This document shows positions 1 to 13,790 of a stretch of 64,000 bases of DNA, one piece after another (the first letter of the stretch is position 1; each line of letters begins with the position of its first letter). Source of the stretch: Datnioides undecimradiatus (Eukaryota > Chordata > Actinopteri > Lobotiformes > Datnioididae). A program made the position numbers and the translations under genes. The DNA lies in the NCBI GenBank assembly GCA_008933995.1, contig WARS01000016.1, positions 9,379,848-9,443,847 of the forward strand, in the 5' to 3' direction. Below the pieces are notes generated by a model. That model worked only from the letters and a program-made list of their open reading frames with translations, was not told the DNA's origin and did no database searches.

Positions 1-776
1 TTGTATCATTTAATGGATGCCAGCCATTAATAATCATCATACAGTTTGCTCCAGTTGGGTTTTGCCTTGCATGTGCTGTTACCCCTTTCAGAGTCTCCCT
101 ACAGCACATCATAACCAGAAAGAAGCCAGTCATCCAATTAGCAGCAGAATGCTACTGAGTTAATAATGAAGAAATGCAAAGAGTTCTTTTGAGCCCTCTT
201 CACAGTCTCTACAAATCATTGTCCAGTTAACGTAAACTGCACTCTATCAGAATGATGCAGTCATTGAATCCTGGTCTCAGCATTGTCTCTCATGATTGTT
301 AGTAAATCAAACAACTTTTTTGAACTTGCGCAATCAAAAATCTGTGATAGCACATCAGCTTCCCTGCTGTTGCAGCATAAACAAAGAATAGACAATGATT
401 TTGCTAAGCAGATCCTGACCTGTATACCACACCACTCTGAACCTTTAGTGTTGTCTCCATAACACTGAGCTGTTCAGGTGAGAGGAATATCCCTGATATA
501 TAAACAGAGGCAGCACTGGACATTTGCTTTTTTGTCTGAGAGCTGTAAGTGCTTGAGCATAACTAGTGTTCGTTTTACTTGCACAGCAGGTGATTGTTCA
601 CTGCAGTGAAGGATATAGCTACATTTACAGAGTTAAGATAGAGCAGGAAAAATCAGTACCAGCGGCAGCAGTAGCATACATGTGGTAAACTGTAGCATTG
701 ACAGCTTGTCTGTATGTGAATAATCAGTTAAACAGCATTTTGTGGAAAAGTCAAACATCCAGCGTCTACTTTCATG
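1..776. other. Unassigned AT-rich sequence
   Basis: No coding frame, RNA gene or recognisable repeat was seen here. A TATA-like tatataaa lies near 496-503, but no exon or other promoter element supports it, so no promoter is called. Confidence 0.5.
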
Positions 777-778
777 TA

Positions 779-1378
779 CAGTGGTACCTTGACTTACGAG
801 TTTAATTCGTTCAGTGATGGAGCTCGTAACTCAAATTACTCGTATGTCAAATCAATTTTCCCCATTGAAATGAATTGAAATGCCATTAATCCGTTCCAGG
901 GTCCCCCCAAAAAACATCACAATTTTTTTTGTTACATGTTTTTAAATAAGAAAAGTGTACTTCTAAATAACGATTATTGTATAAAAAACAATACAATAGA
1001 ATGTACTGCAATAAACTGGTTTTATTAAGTATAATGTACAGCATTTACCTTGGAGATCAGACAACTTGAGGATGCTGACGGAGGTGGAGGAAAAAGGCTG
1101 AACTGAATAACTGAATCTTATTTGCTGATTTTTGGCCTTTTTGCCACGCTTTCCTCACTTTCATCTGCAGCTGTCTAGCTATCGAGTGAGACACGGGATG
1201 CTGGGCGGATGTTACAGCGTTCACTGTGGTGTTCGCTACGCCACCTAGCGGTGGAGTATCTGAAGCTGGCTCGTAACCTGAATTTTAGCTCACAACTCAA
1301 AGCAAAAAATCGGCCGAGAGACAGCTCGTATCTCGAAAAACTTGTTAGTTGGGACGCTCGTAAGTCAAGGTACCACTG
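779..1378. mobile_element. Tigger/pogo-like non-autonomous DNA transposon, complete ends
   Basis: The 600 bp unit begins cagtggtaccttgacttacg and ends with its reverse complement; the perfect terminal inverted repeat is 22 bp. Both ends abut a TA (777-778 and 1379-1380), the target duplication of the Tc1/mariner/pogo superfamily. Inside the ends are further copies of the ctcgtaactcaa / actcgtatgtcaa theme, as in MITE-type Tigger derivatives. No transposase frame is present, so it must have been mobilised in trans. The superfamily call rests on the termini and TA duplications; the exact family name is from memory. Confidence 0.85.
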
Positions 1379-1399
1379 TATGTATATCCACTTTCATGT

Positions 1400-1400
1400 G

Positions 1401-1431
<31 letters not shown>

Positions 1432-1448
1432 ATAGACACACACACACA
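1400..1448. repeat. Compound microsatellite (TA)n-(TG)n-(CA)n
   Basis: A (TA)12 run is followed by short TG and CA runs, starting about 20 bp beyond the end of the pogo-like element. It is a simple repeat with no sign of coding. Confidence 0.95.
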
Positions 1449-1865
1449 GTGATTCATTTTGCATACAGTGACTAATAGTGCAAAAGTGGGGCCCATCTGT
1501 GCAGTGAAAAGGATTCGTGATATTTTCGCAGGTACACTTACAAGTTAGAGTCACCTCCTTTGCCTTTGTTTCTTTTATGCTTACATTTGCCTTGTCTGGT
1601 TTTTTTTTTAGCCATCCCTTTTATTGGTTTTGAATACAAAAAGTTGTCTCAGGTGTCTCAGTTTTCTTTGAGACTAAGTCTGCCATGTCTCATCTCATCT
1701 TATCCCTAAAAACATGTACTTTAAAACAAAAAAAAACCCCCAAATGTGCTGGTTAAACATTGCACAATTTCCTTTTCACTGTTTAATTGATCAGGAAAGT
1801 CATGCACTGACATGCATACATGTTTCCATGGATACCAGATGATCTCAGAAGATTGTTCTCTTGAC

Positions 1866-1868
<3 letters not shown>

Positions 1869-1905
<37 letters not shown>
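1869..1905. repeat. (TAA)n microsatellite
   Basis: About twelve uninterrupted taa/ata units. It is expected to vary in length between individuals. Confidence 0.95.
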
Positions 1906-3127
1906 TTCTGAGTAGTTCAGCTTTTTAGTTCTTAATTCAGGTTAACCCAGACAGCAAGAGGTCTTTTTGGAGAGTTTTGACATCCATCACTCATCGGTCT
2001 CAATGAACAGAGGAAGCCTCCAATTTATCAAAAGCAACAATTAACACAGATGTGCAGGGTAATTTCCAGTGACAGCTGTTCAAGTCACTCAACTCTCCTG
2101 CAGTTTAGGGAAATAAAATCAACGAATCAATATATAAAAACAAAACCATTCCTGGGGTTTGTAGCTATTTACATACAGCAAATTCAGTTGGCCTGGCGAA
2201 GACTCCTTTTGTCTCGCTGCTTTTCTTCCAACTCCTCGGGAAGTAGTGCTGATGGGACAGCTGGTTCTGACAACACTGATGGCCAAATGGAAGACAGCTC
2301 TTCAGCGCTTATGCATTGCTCGTGTCTCACTTTTGATGGGGATTCCCAGAAATACTACTTATCCATCATCACACAATTCTGCGTTTGATGTGCTTTGTTT
2401 TCACATGATGAATGAATTGAATCAGAATTTGCTTGGAACTGGATTGAGACTTTTCAAGTGTTCTGGCTGTGTTGTTAAGCCCAAAGCTCGACTGACTTTC
2501 ACCCAAGACCAAGCAAGTTCATACAGAGCACTAATGAAACACCGTTTCTTCTGCTCAACAAACATTTAGTAGTTAATCACAAGTATTCCATGGCAAAGTG
2601 GTGGTGACAGACTTACCCATCAAGTGATTTCTTCTGTGCGATATTGTACTATGCATCCTATAACTTGCCCAAGTAAAATTCCTGTCAACAAAGTAGCCTT
2701 TCAGTAATTGCACAGTTAACGTAGAGACAAATAAGAGTTGGAATCTGTGTCGTCCAAACAGGCATACTGCCACAAATATGTCAGACAAACATGCAAAATC
2801 CGCTTCAGTCACTTCAGTATCTTGTATCTAAAGCTGACTGTAGTAGCCGTGTATAATCACAGGCAGTCTATGAGTCCTTGGTTATGCTGGTTTCAGGCAG
2901 AAATCCTTCACCCATTGTAATATCTGTCAAAGAGAAAGAGAGGAGGGTGCAGAGTGGTATAAATGGGGAGTAGCTCAACCATGCATATGTATGAAACCTT
3001 TGTACCCGACTCACATGGTCACTTATTTCTAACTTGGAGAACATTTTAAATTTGCTGCAATATTATTCAAATCACAGAGCTCTGTGAAATGGACACATCT
3101 GACTGAATGGCATGTGAATTGGGCTGT
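1906..3127. other. Unassigned sequence
   Basis: Several overlapping open frames of about 100 codons occur between 2050 and 2570, but none resembles a known family and no splice signals frame them, so they are taken as chance. The stretch is slightly less AT-rich than its surroundings. No mobile element is recognised. Confidence 0.4.
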
Positions 3128-3156
3128 GGGTGGGTGGGTGGGGGTTGGGGGTGGGG
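3128..3156 (+). other. G-quadruplex-type G-run array
   Basis: The strand reads gggtgggtgggtggggg followed by two more G-runs, giving at least four runs of three or more G with one-base loops. This is the classic pattern for a very stable intramolecular G-quadruplex. Nothing nearby shows that it serves a gene. Confidence 0.7.
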
Positions 3157-5120
3157 TTTCCGGTGTATTTTTCTTCTCTTATCAGTGTTTATCAGTGAAA
3201 TTTACAAGGAGTAAACTTCTCTGGTTCTCTGCTGCAACCAGTGACTTGATACAGCGGCCCACTTGTAAACACCATTCATGATATAATATAATGTATCATC
3301 CTATGAACAACATTACACATGTGATTTTTCTTTTGTAAGAATTGATTTAATAATGACCACAAAACATCTCAGGCACACATGAATTGTAATGTTAATGATA
3401 TTTAAAGGGACAGTGCCCATTGATCAACAGGAAAAAAATTATTCTTTCAATCTTCTGAAAACTGTCAAGCAGAAAGTGAAAAATCCTCCACATGTATAAC
3501 TATCATGTAAACCTGACAATGAGAATGAAGATAAATTTGATTAGATTGGCCTCCTTGTAAATCCATATGAGACCATCATGAATGTTATCTGTTTGTCATT
3601 TATCTCTTTTAATGCCTCAATTATCACAAATTTGATTTGTGGCTGACCAAGTGTTGTACTAACGACCATAATAAAAAGGATGTGAAGCACATTTTCAATG
3701 AAATATCCAGGCTAGTCTCAGCCATTAAACAGTGAACCATTAAATTTAAATCTGCATTAATTTAGTGGCCTCTTTTTTGGCCACCTGGGGGCAGCAGGAC
3801 AAGATATAATATTATGAATCTGCATAAAATTCTGTCTCTCTAATTTTAAACTCTTTTTTGTTTTCCATGAACCCCTGAGAAAATATATCTGTTTCTGCTA
3901 AATGCTCCACTCTGTCTACCAGCTTTCACTTCCTTATTCTGTTGTTTGGTGCTGCGGCAGTTGTGCAGTGAGGGTATCAGAGCTTCTCTGCAGCTGCCAG
4001 CTGGGGGTTGAAGCAAGGTCGATGTGGACACATTTTGCAGCCTGAAAAACCAAAATATCGAGCTGTAAGTTGCTAAAAAGCTCTATACATCTGTGGGGAA
4101 CTTCAGTGTTCACTCCAAGCGACATATTTCACATTACACATAGCTATTTGATCCATTATTCAGAAGTGCTAAGTCCAAGGGCAACTGGACTTACTTTAGT
4201 TGAGCGTTACATCTGAAATGTCAGTTCATACTCTGAAAGGGATTATGTTTGACAAGGATCCTGAGAAGTGTTATGACTCAACTAAGGCATTATCTTATGC
4301 CAAATGTGCTGTTACACCTGTTGGCTAGCCAACAGAGTCACTTTCTTAGCTGTCTGTTAGAAAGGGTTTGGATTGTTGCATTCACGGCACCGACTGACAT
4401 CTTGGCCTGTTCTCACTGCCTGTGTCCTTATTACTAGTCGACTAGCTGTTACAGTTTGTATTAAGAATTGAAATCTGGCAACACAGTTCATGCCCCTGCC
4501 AGACCAATGAAGTGGAATGTGTCTCATGCTCAGACTCTAGATATTATTTAGCACACGGCAGTAACCATTAATATTCTGTGTAACTTTGGCATTACTGATG
4601 CATTCATTTGCATTTCCAGTTTTCTCATTTAAATTTGACCATTCTTTTCCACAGAGAAAGCAACACGTTTCCCCCTCCTCTTATAATTACAGCCTATAGA
4701 AAAATGTCAAATGCTTGGCAAATCATGTTATTTGAGGCACCTGTTCTCAGTTCCTGAAAGAACAATTTATCTGAGACAAGAGGCATGCCACAGGCATAAA
4801 CTGAGGAGAAGCTTGAAGCAGTTTGATGCAGCTGTTATGTTATCATTACTAACAATTATTTTGTCAAAATATTTCAGAAAGAAGTGACATCAGACACCTG
4901 GACCTGTTTGGTCCCCATCTGACTATTCTGACTGTTCTCAGACCGTGACTTGTATTTTTTGGACAAGTCACTATATTAAATAGCTTAAAGTGCTTCAATT
5001 CATTTCATTCATATTCTCTTTTCGCATTAACCTTTTCATGATTGCAGAGGACTACAGACTTTTCAGCTGGGACAGTCCTTAATAGTTTTCTTCTTTTAAC
5101 TTTTGTTTTTGATCTGCTAG
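3157..5120. other. Unassigned AT-rich sequence
   Basis: No gene, RNA or mobile element recognised. Short open frames on both strands have no family resemblance. Confidence 0.45.

Positions 5121-5175
<55 letters not shown>
5121..5175. repeat. Compound microsatellite (TG)n(GA)n
   Basis: About fifteen TG units run directly into about twelve GA units. The GA half is a purine tract on the plus strand and could form triplex DNA. Confidence 0.95.
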
Positions 5176-5176
<1 letters not shown>

Positions 5177-7735
5177 TGAACTGCATAGGTTTACACAGTA
5201 AATAACCACTATTAGATGTTTTACACTGTTTGAGATAATTAAGAGCAAGCAAACACATTTTACTCCCGCTGTAGTGGGAGGTAATTGGTAATTAGGCTAC
5301 AACAAATACACTAAGATCCAAAGCTAGGCATGTGAACATCAGATGCAGTGAGTTTTTTTGATGGACATAATGGTACAGCCAGAAAGTGGCTTTCATCATC
5401 AAAACTAAGTGCTGTATATTACTTTATTCATAGTCATTTGTAGCATTACAATACACCATAGAAAGATGTGTTTTCTTATACTTCCAGCCTATGGATTCCA
5501 ATACTCTGATTTACAAATAAAGCAGAAAAGAATTGGACTGCAATTTTCAGCAGCACCCCTATAATTTTGTTTAAAAGAGTGTAATTATTTACCATGACAA
5601 CAAATATACCACTTGGAACTTCAATATGCCTGTAACTTTGCAAAAAAAAACCCAAACAAAACACTTGTGCATTAATTTCTTTTGTCTATTTGTTTTATCA
5701 TCTTAAAATATTAAAAACTGGCTCTTAAGATGATATTGAAGGCTATAATTAGCTGCTCCCATAATGTCGTTAGCTGCTAAATAACATGGGATAATCCCAA
5801 GTAAGAAGTAAGTAGGCCTGGCATGGGTCTATTATGTGTGAAAACGTTATGACATTTAAGCATTTCTTTCTGTGTTTTCAAGGAATAAATGCCCAGAGTT
5901 TCCTCTGAGTCAAAAGCCAAGAAAAAAAAAAATCAAAGCAATGACACATGCCAAGTATGTCAAACTAGAAAAGCATTTTGACACTAAAAAGAAAATATCA
6001 GCAAAGGTAAATAAACCATGTATGAGCATTTTTACTTTCATGCATCCGTTTTAATCGTCTGCATCTGTCTCTCTCCAGCTCTTGAACCCAGGAACAGCAC
6101 TTTCAGTTGCATTGCCAGCAGTGGTTGTTAAGCTCTCCTTGGTGTATGTGATCTCACAGCTGTTCATCATCCTTCTGTGTGATTTGTTTTTTCATACAGC
6201 ACCATAAATCCACTTCCATCGTTATGAAACAGCTCCCTTAAATCAGTATCATCAAGTCTTCAAAATAAGGATAGAGGGATTCTTGACTTTGCCACCTCTC
6301 TTTCATGCAATGTTTGTTTATGCATGCTTCATGCAGTCTTTAACATAAAATACAAGAAAACAGTTAAAAATGCCTTGTATCATTCATTCGTTTGGTCTGA
6401 CCACTTTAGTTTTCTATCATGTATGACAGCGATGAAAATCAAATTCTCATGTTTAAGAAGAAATACTTAAATAATGACAAAACTATTATTTCATAATCAA
6501 AGTAGTTGCTGATGCCAGACCACTCGTCTGTCTGCCTGTCACTGAAAGATTCTTTTTTTTAATGAATTAGCCCAATTGATAGATAATGCTGTTATTTCAT
6601 TACAAGTCTTAATCGACATTGCACTTTAGCATTATGCCAATTAAACATATTTCAATAGAAACAACTGTACATAAATAATATAAAAATGTGTTTGCATGAA
6701 ACAGTATTGCGTTGGTAATACTCTCATTTAGACATTCATTTTTTAGTCAGTCGACACTTTTTACTTGATATTTTCTTTTTACCTTTTGCGATAATTACAT
6801 GTTTTCCAAAAAGTCACAATAAGGACTAGATACAATGTTTATTCGGAGTAATGTTTAAATGTAGCAGGATATGGAAACACTTAATGCGTTTGAATTGTTA
6901 CATTGTGACTCGCCTGATAAGCAAAATGTCGACTGTCTTGACCTTTGCAGTAATTTAAACCACTCGGCATATCAAACATAACAGTAGGATTTAACTGTTA
7001 TTGTTTAGTTCAAACTAAACAATTTGTTTATCTCACACTGAAGCTCCCACTGTCATTATCCTTTCCTTACCTCAAAAGACTCTGGTCAATACACATTAAA
7101 AGCAGCTTGCCATCACAGCTGCTCCACTAACAAACGGAATCTGCCTTCGCTTTTAAATATCACAGTTATATCATTTTTGTCCCAGTTTGACTCTTCACTA
7201 TTGCATCAAAAGATGTTCTATCTTGCAGAATAGAATATGAAGAGACTGCTGTGAGTATTTCCCCTCCCCCTCCTACTCTTAATTTAAGGATAGAATCACA
7301 CTGGCTAGAATGCCTTGAACATAGTGGCCTTATGGCTTTTTAACATCAAGGCTGAAAGTCAAATTGTGGAAAAAATGATAAAATACACATTGTCGTGCTC
7401 CTCGTGAGCCTGCTGCAGTCATGCATGAGGACTCAGGAACAATTAAAACATAAACTGAAAATTGTTCAATTTTTAGTAATTTTCTTGTTCCAGACTTGCT
7501 ATATAAACCTTGATTCTGGGAAAATGTGTTATTTTCTATAATTCAGAACACTAAAAGCCAGCATTATAAATCAATTTACATTGCAGCTTAATAACAAAAT
7601 CAAAAAACAGACCTTAAGAATGAACTTGTCAGGTAAAAATGCATCACCTCATGAAAGCTACCCACACTGAGCAACATGTTTCCTCTAGCTAACATAGCCA
7701 ATAAGATGATGTCCGCACAGTTGGGTTAATGTGGG
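5176..7735. other. Unassigned AT-rich sequence
   Basis: No coding frame longer than about 62 codons and no recognised repeat. Nothing supports a gene. Confidence 0.45.
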
Positions 7736-7737
7736 TT

Positions 7738-7948
7738 CTTTGTGTGTGTGCGTTTGTGTTTGCGTGTGTCTGGACTGGAGTGTGTCTGTGTATGAGTGTG
7801 TATCCATCTCTCTCCTGGTTATCATCAATATCACTGCACAGACTGTCCACGACATTCAGACCTCCCCTCTTATTATCCCAACGAGAATGAGATTCATTAA
7901 CCACTGGGTGGAGCTGTCACACTCTCTCTTTTTCTTCTTCCCTCACTG

Positions 7949-7979
<31 letters not shown>
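7738..7979. repeat. Imperfect (GT)n tract and (TC)n tract
   Basis: An interrupted GT-rich tract (about 7738-7802) and a pure (TC)n run (about 7949-7979) flank a short mixed segment. The open frames across them are low-complexity artefacts. Confidence 0.85.
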
Positions 7980-7985
<6 letters not shown>

Positions 7986-10813
7986 CCTCTGTGTCTCGGC
8001 CCTCTTGCCTTTTTGTTTTTCCTGTCTCCTGGTTAAGATTGCACATAGCAATGGAGCTTTATGCTCTCTCACCCCGTGGATTGTTATTCATTATCTCTGA
8101 ATGACCTGACCTCTTTCCTTCCACCTCAACCACTGTTACCTCTACAACATATAACGTATCACAAAAGTTATAACGATGTTTACATTTATTGTTTGGATTA
8201 AAAGTGCTTCATTGTCAAACTTGAAAGCAATATAACAATATGTACTTAAAGAATCACAGAATACTGACCCCAATGCATCATTCACAAAATCATGTTTTGA
8301 GTGAAATTAACCAATTCTAGTGTGAACAAGATCATCATTTTTAATTTTATAAATGATTTAAAACGTGGACAGAAGTCTCACTTTTACTGTTTTTGCACAC
8401 TCTAAAAATAACAAGAGAGCTACAGTATTATAATGTTCTATATTGTCTATATGAACTGTTGCTAAGGCTTTAAAAGAATAACGATCAGTAAACTTGTTGT
8501 TAAACTTGTTGTTAATAAGAATCTCTCTTTTTGTTCCCAACTTGCTACTTACTGTGCAGAAATAATTAAAGACAGAAAGTTTTGTTTGCAGGTGTCTTGA
8601 GGAGCAGTCTTCCCTGTTTGAGGTGTCACTTTTGTTTTGGATCGTGTGGTGTGCAGGGCAGGCTAACAGTAGGCTAGCAGATTAAACGAGAGGGTGAGCA
8701 AGAGTAAGAGCAGCACTGGAGCTGCTGTCAGTGTGGACAGGCAGAGGCGAGCTGACTGGTGCAGAGGGAGAGTCAAAGGTCACATTGAATGATTGTAAGA
8801 CATTAGACTTTAAATTCTGGACTGTCCACATTCATTTCAGGACGGTTCATGGAGGATGGTGTAAAAAAGTAAGTGCCCTGAAAGTCGATGATAAGTTCAG
8901 GGGGAAGTTACTTTTATCCATCAGCTGAGAAGCAAGACAAGGGAACTTCTTAGATATTTAGGAGCCAAACAATTTATTCATGGACAGTTTCATCTGGACT
9001 ATAAAGTTACTGCCAGAAGACATCTTCACTGCTATGTTCCCTCTATCTGGTCCCATCCTCTGTCATTTTTTTCATCTCCATAGTACTTTCAGTTGTTTTT
9101 ATGCATCAGTCTTTGTTGTCTATTAAAAGGAATATACAAAGCAGATGTGTTGATGTGTTAGCAGGACTCAGAATAACTGTCTTTCCATCAGTATGTTGGC
9201 TGTCAACAGACAGGGCAGCTCGATCCTACTCCTCTACTGCTCCTCTGCTTCAATGAATTCTTAACAAAATTCATTGACTTACTCTACATTTAACTTGGTA
9301 AGCCATTGTTTTTCATTACTTCGGATAGTGTTTTAACTGCACACAGTTGCCTGATGACTCATTGTTATCAGCAGTCATGCTGTGGCATTCAAGACATACG
9401 CATGTTTCGTGTTAGGGCTGCACCTTCAATTTACAACTTGTTCTAAATGCCAGAAAACTGTAGAAAATACACTTAAAAAATGTATGAAGACTAAAATTCA
9501 GGTTCTTTTCAAGTTTCTTGTAGTATTGTGTAACGGCAGAGGGAAGGCCACATTTTAACGTTATGTACACGTTGTATATCTGTGCCAAGCAGCCTGTTTT
9601 CTAATCAAAATCATGACATGATAGTGGTGTTATGTGTTAAATCTTCATGTATCCATCGGTATCGAGATGTTTATCAGGGCACAGAAGCGTTTCTAATTTT
9701 TACATAAAAGACAGATGCAATGTTCTTCTTAGCCCTTGATTAAATGTGTTTTACAGGCACATTTAAACAAAAAAATATAGTCTTTACCATATGAATTGGT
9801 TAAATCTTGTGCATTTCCCCTCAAATGCCCTTGAACGTGTGAAATAAAGAAACACAAGTCAATTGTGTTCTACGTAAAAGGAATGATACCAAGGTCTTGT
9901 CAGGTATTGATCAGCTTAGTGAGAGGGTAGATGGCTGTCTTAAATGATGCCATGATAAATCACACCATCACTCACTGCCTTTGGGTTCACTGACATGTGA
10001 CACCTTTGCCCTTTACTTGTCTATTACTTAGTACTTATCTAAGAGTGAAGGTAAAGTTCATTCCTTTAAGGTGCATGCCATTGGTTCCTCACATTTCCAT
10101 ATCAGGCATTAGCAATATCTACTGCAAAGTGTTTTCTGTATTTAACAGATTAAATCAGCTTGATGGTGTTCCATGCATGTATAATGTTCTCCCACCACTC
10201 ACTTTTATTTGAGGAACAGAAACAACTGAGTGACTGTGACAACAGTTTCTGCTATTCTTATTTTACACCATTGTTTCAGCGTCTTGTGTGAGAGTAGGAA
10301 AACCCTCTTAAAAAGTCTATTTAATACCCATTGTTTAATGTTGAGGTGACATCTCTAACATCTGTGATTTTTTTAAAATCAAACCATGTCAAAACTCTGA
10401 CTGAAACACCCCATGTGTGCCCTGGGTCTGTTTCTTTATCTTACCCTTCTTTTCAGTCTGGACTAGTTGAAAGGAAACCCGAGGGAAGGGAAGGAAAGCC
10501 AAGTTTGAAAAAAAGTCTTGCGGTGTTAAAGAAGGATGTATACAAGCCCTCTGTAGTCCTCTGTCTACCAAAAATTAGTTTAATGCTCCATTGGATGCAT
10601 AAAATAAAGGTTGTGCAAACTATATAGTTGAAATAACTTCTTGTATTCTTTTTGTATCAGTTTTTATGTCACATTACCACACTACCAGTGTGCACAGAAT
10701 GACTGCACTCACAGATTTTTTATAGAATTATTAAGCATATATTTCATATACAACTATACAACCACTATTTTAAAAGCAAAAATATCTTTCTTGAAACCTT
10801 TCAATGCACGCAG
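7980..10813. other. Unassigned sequence
   Basis: No recognised gene or mobile element. The part near 8580-8780 is richer in G and has gt-ag-like signals but no convincing exon. Confidence 0.4.
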
Positions 10814-10907
10814 AGATACCTCTGCTAAACAAAGTCGTCTTCCAGGTTCCTTTAGACGGGACAGAAAAGGGCTTGCAGATCCCTGTGTCATACACAACCC
10901 GACCCAA
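10814..10907 (+). CDS. Candidate internal exon of an unidentified host gene
   Basis: A 94 nt segment lies between a possible acceptor (cacgcag|ag) and a strong consensus donor (cccaa|gtaagt). One frame is open throughout: two bases, 30 codons, two bases. The peptide includes VVFQVPLDGTEKG and later IPVSYTTRP, of ordinary amino-acid composition, and the segment is less AT-rich than its flanks. I do not recognise the protein. The polypyrimidine tract is weak, and an open run of 30 codons is not rare by chance, so confidence is low. If real, the window is intronic to a plus-strand gene whose other exons lie outside or were missed. Cross-species protein alignment or RNA reads spanning the donor would settle it. 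Confidence 0.22.
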
Positions 10908-13790
10908 GTAAGTGGGAGTGCATAACTTCAGGGCAGCCATGACATTTCATTTAGAACTGTGAATGAAATCCTGTCAGTTCAATCTGCAGAATGTGATGTG
11001 ACACTTGTACAGACATACTACTTGAATTATAAGTAACATGCGGTCAGCTTTTGCACACCTGGAAGGCTTAGCAAGAGGTAGAGGAGAGGTCAAGACAAGA
11101 CAAAATTCCTAGATACGTGAGAACAAATGGAAGAAATACTACATTTAGTAGCAGGTGATGCCTAACTGATGAGGGCCATCAGACTCCATACATGCACAAT
11201 CTAAGATACAGCTACCGATCTCTTAATTGATTTGATTGTCATTTCCAAAACGCACCTTATAGAGAAATGCCATTTATATGGTTTTGGGTGGGTAGATGAA
11301 TGGTAGGCTCTGACTGTAATTTATTCATAGATAGACAATGAAACATTATTGAGCTGTGACGCAGATGTGCTATTGCAGCAGAAAATCATACTGGATGAAG
11401 AACAAGAATATTAATCTACAGTGGGAACATGATCACTTCAAAATCAGGCCCAAGTACATTTAACTAATCACTTAACATGGCTCATTTGAATACTGCTATC
11501 TCAGAAATGAAGTCCTCTTTGGATTTTTAATGGTTTAAAGGTGTTGATGAATTATATTTTACCAGTATAATTTATTCATAGGTGGTTGGGATTACTGTGG
11601 CTTTATTTTACGTTAATAGTGCACATTTATATTCAAAACATCAGTGACTGCACTCACTTAACTTTTCCTAAAGTGATCTGTAACTGCTGTGCTGGTTTCT
11701 TTAGTGTAAAGACCTTGACTGCCCATCAATAGGAAATTGACACCACAGGAGGACAAAGAACTCAGCTTCAATATCAAAAACACATTAATTTCCTATCATA
11801 TACGTCTTTGAGCATTTAAAAAAAAACATACACTTGGGGACAGTGATTCATTCAAGTTAATTAAATTGAATTGCATTTGTTTGTCTGCTATACGTACAAT
11901 CAAATGCCAAAAGATTTAAAAAAACCTCCCCAAAAACCTTGTTTATTGGCATCATGAAGGCAACCCATAGTTTTGTACTGATTTGATGTAACATTGTTCA
12001 GCTATATGTGTATATAGCTGAATGACAGATCAATCCAATCTTGTATAAAGCAGTAACATCAGTGTTTTATCATATGTGACTGAGAGTTGTCAAAATCAAG
12101 TAACCCAGTGTAATGCTCGGGGCCTTCTCTTCTGTGCCTGGCTACATTCATAATAATCTGTCCTCCTTGCCTCTGTTGCTAACGTTAGCATTGTTTTCAG
12201 TCGCTTGAGCTCTTTGAGACAGTGATGCTGACATCTGAGATGGAGACTCTGACCTCTGTTCTCAGAAAACGGACCCACTGGCAATTTTCAGTTTGGGTTT
12301 CGACCTTTTTGCGGTTGCTGTAGCTGGTCAGTGTCGTAGCAGAGTAACAGGCTGAGATAACAGTGTGAAGTCAGCCCCTATAAATTTGGTTTTACAGATA
12401 ATTGGTAACATGTGACTTTAAATATAAGCTCATGTTGTTTTCTAATAACAAGCTTGTATCATTATAGTTCTTCCTCAGCTGTACCTGCTCCCATAGCCCA
12501 CTGCTTTGTCGGTTCAGTTATTCAAACTACAGATTTTTAGTATGCAGCCTCCACAGACAGTTAGACAGTTTTTATTGCACTTGAGGTAACACAGTTGGCA
12601 TTGCATCAACTCAGGTGATATGGAAGTTATGTCCTCTCTGATAGCCACTCCGTGTTTATATGTGTTTGGATCGGAAGAGCTGATGGATAGAGAAGAAAGA
12701 GAAGCATGACATAATAGTGAGTAAAGCTGCTGTGTAAGCTAATTTCCGGTCCTCAGCTTAAGCAATGTACAGTCTGATTTTACTTTAACCCTTGAAATAC
12801 TGTTAGTACAGTGACTTACAGGGTGATGAGTAAAACCAAGTTTTAAATATGTAGTCCACTCTTGAGTCAACTTTCAGCAGTTCTCTTAACTAAATAGGGA
12901 TAGCCATCAGCAGGTATGAACAACATTCTTGGTAGCGTCTCTGTTAAGTGAACTGTGTGCTCCTGACTTGTGTCAGTACAGGGTAAAAAGGTTCCATCTT
13001 CCTAGAATTTGTCATTTTACAGCTTCACTTTTTTAAAAAAAACCTAAAGGCAATGCCCTCAGTGTTTACCAATCAAAGTTTCATTATCACAGCCAAAACC
13101 TGATCCTTCAGGCTCAAATGGTCAAACACCTAGAACCAAACTGTCTCTCACCTTTGATAGCTTCCTTTAGAAAAATGACAGTTGTCAGACCTCAGAGGTA
13201 CAACGAAGTGCGTATCTCTGTGTTTGACTGAACAGCAACCCAAAAAAACCCCAACAACCCTGTGTTCCTTCAAAATCCTTGCTCTTCATTTTGATTTCAT
13301 GTAACATCATTCCCATTTTTCTGAACAACAAATTTTAGATCTCACTAAATGAATCATCAGCCATACACAGATTTTTCTTCTGAAAGGAAAATACAGGCTA
13401 TTTATTAAACAATTAAATTGGAGTAGAGTGTAACCTAATCCTTTATTCAAATTAAAAAATGGCCGGTCAACATTTGGTGTAAAGAATATTATGTCACTCG
13501 AAAAGCAGTCAAGTGGTTACAATAGGTCAGTTATGTCAAGATACAATAATTCTATAAATTAAATAAAGAAACATTTTAAAATAACAATACCATGATGTTT
13601 TTTAGGACATTTGATTATTTTAATCTTTTACGTATAACTTAGAAAACAAACAATTCAATCCCCTCCTGCATGTTTCTTGTCACAATGAAATGTAATAAGC
13701 AATCCTCTTGCCCAAACTGTGGTACCTTGTAAAGCAGCTGAATATGCAAGATAATGCAAGTATCCAGCTCTGATTCAGCATTTTTATTTT
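10908..13790. other. Unassigned sequence
   Basis: No mobile element or gene was recognised. A gctaacgttagc palindrome lies near 12179, within a somewhat GC-richer patch (about 12100-12330) that I could not assign. Confidence 0.4.

Noticed and set aside
488-540. TATA box (tatataaa) with a following initiator-like region
   Set aside because: Common by chance in AT-rich DNA; no exon or other promoter element lies downstream.
2050-2569. Overlapping 107-112 codon frames
   Set aside because: No family resemblance, no splice or start context, and the two frames contradict each other.
7731-8036. 101-codon frame with Cys/Val and Ser/Leu runs
   Set aside because: Produced by translating GT and TC microsatellites.
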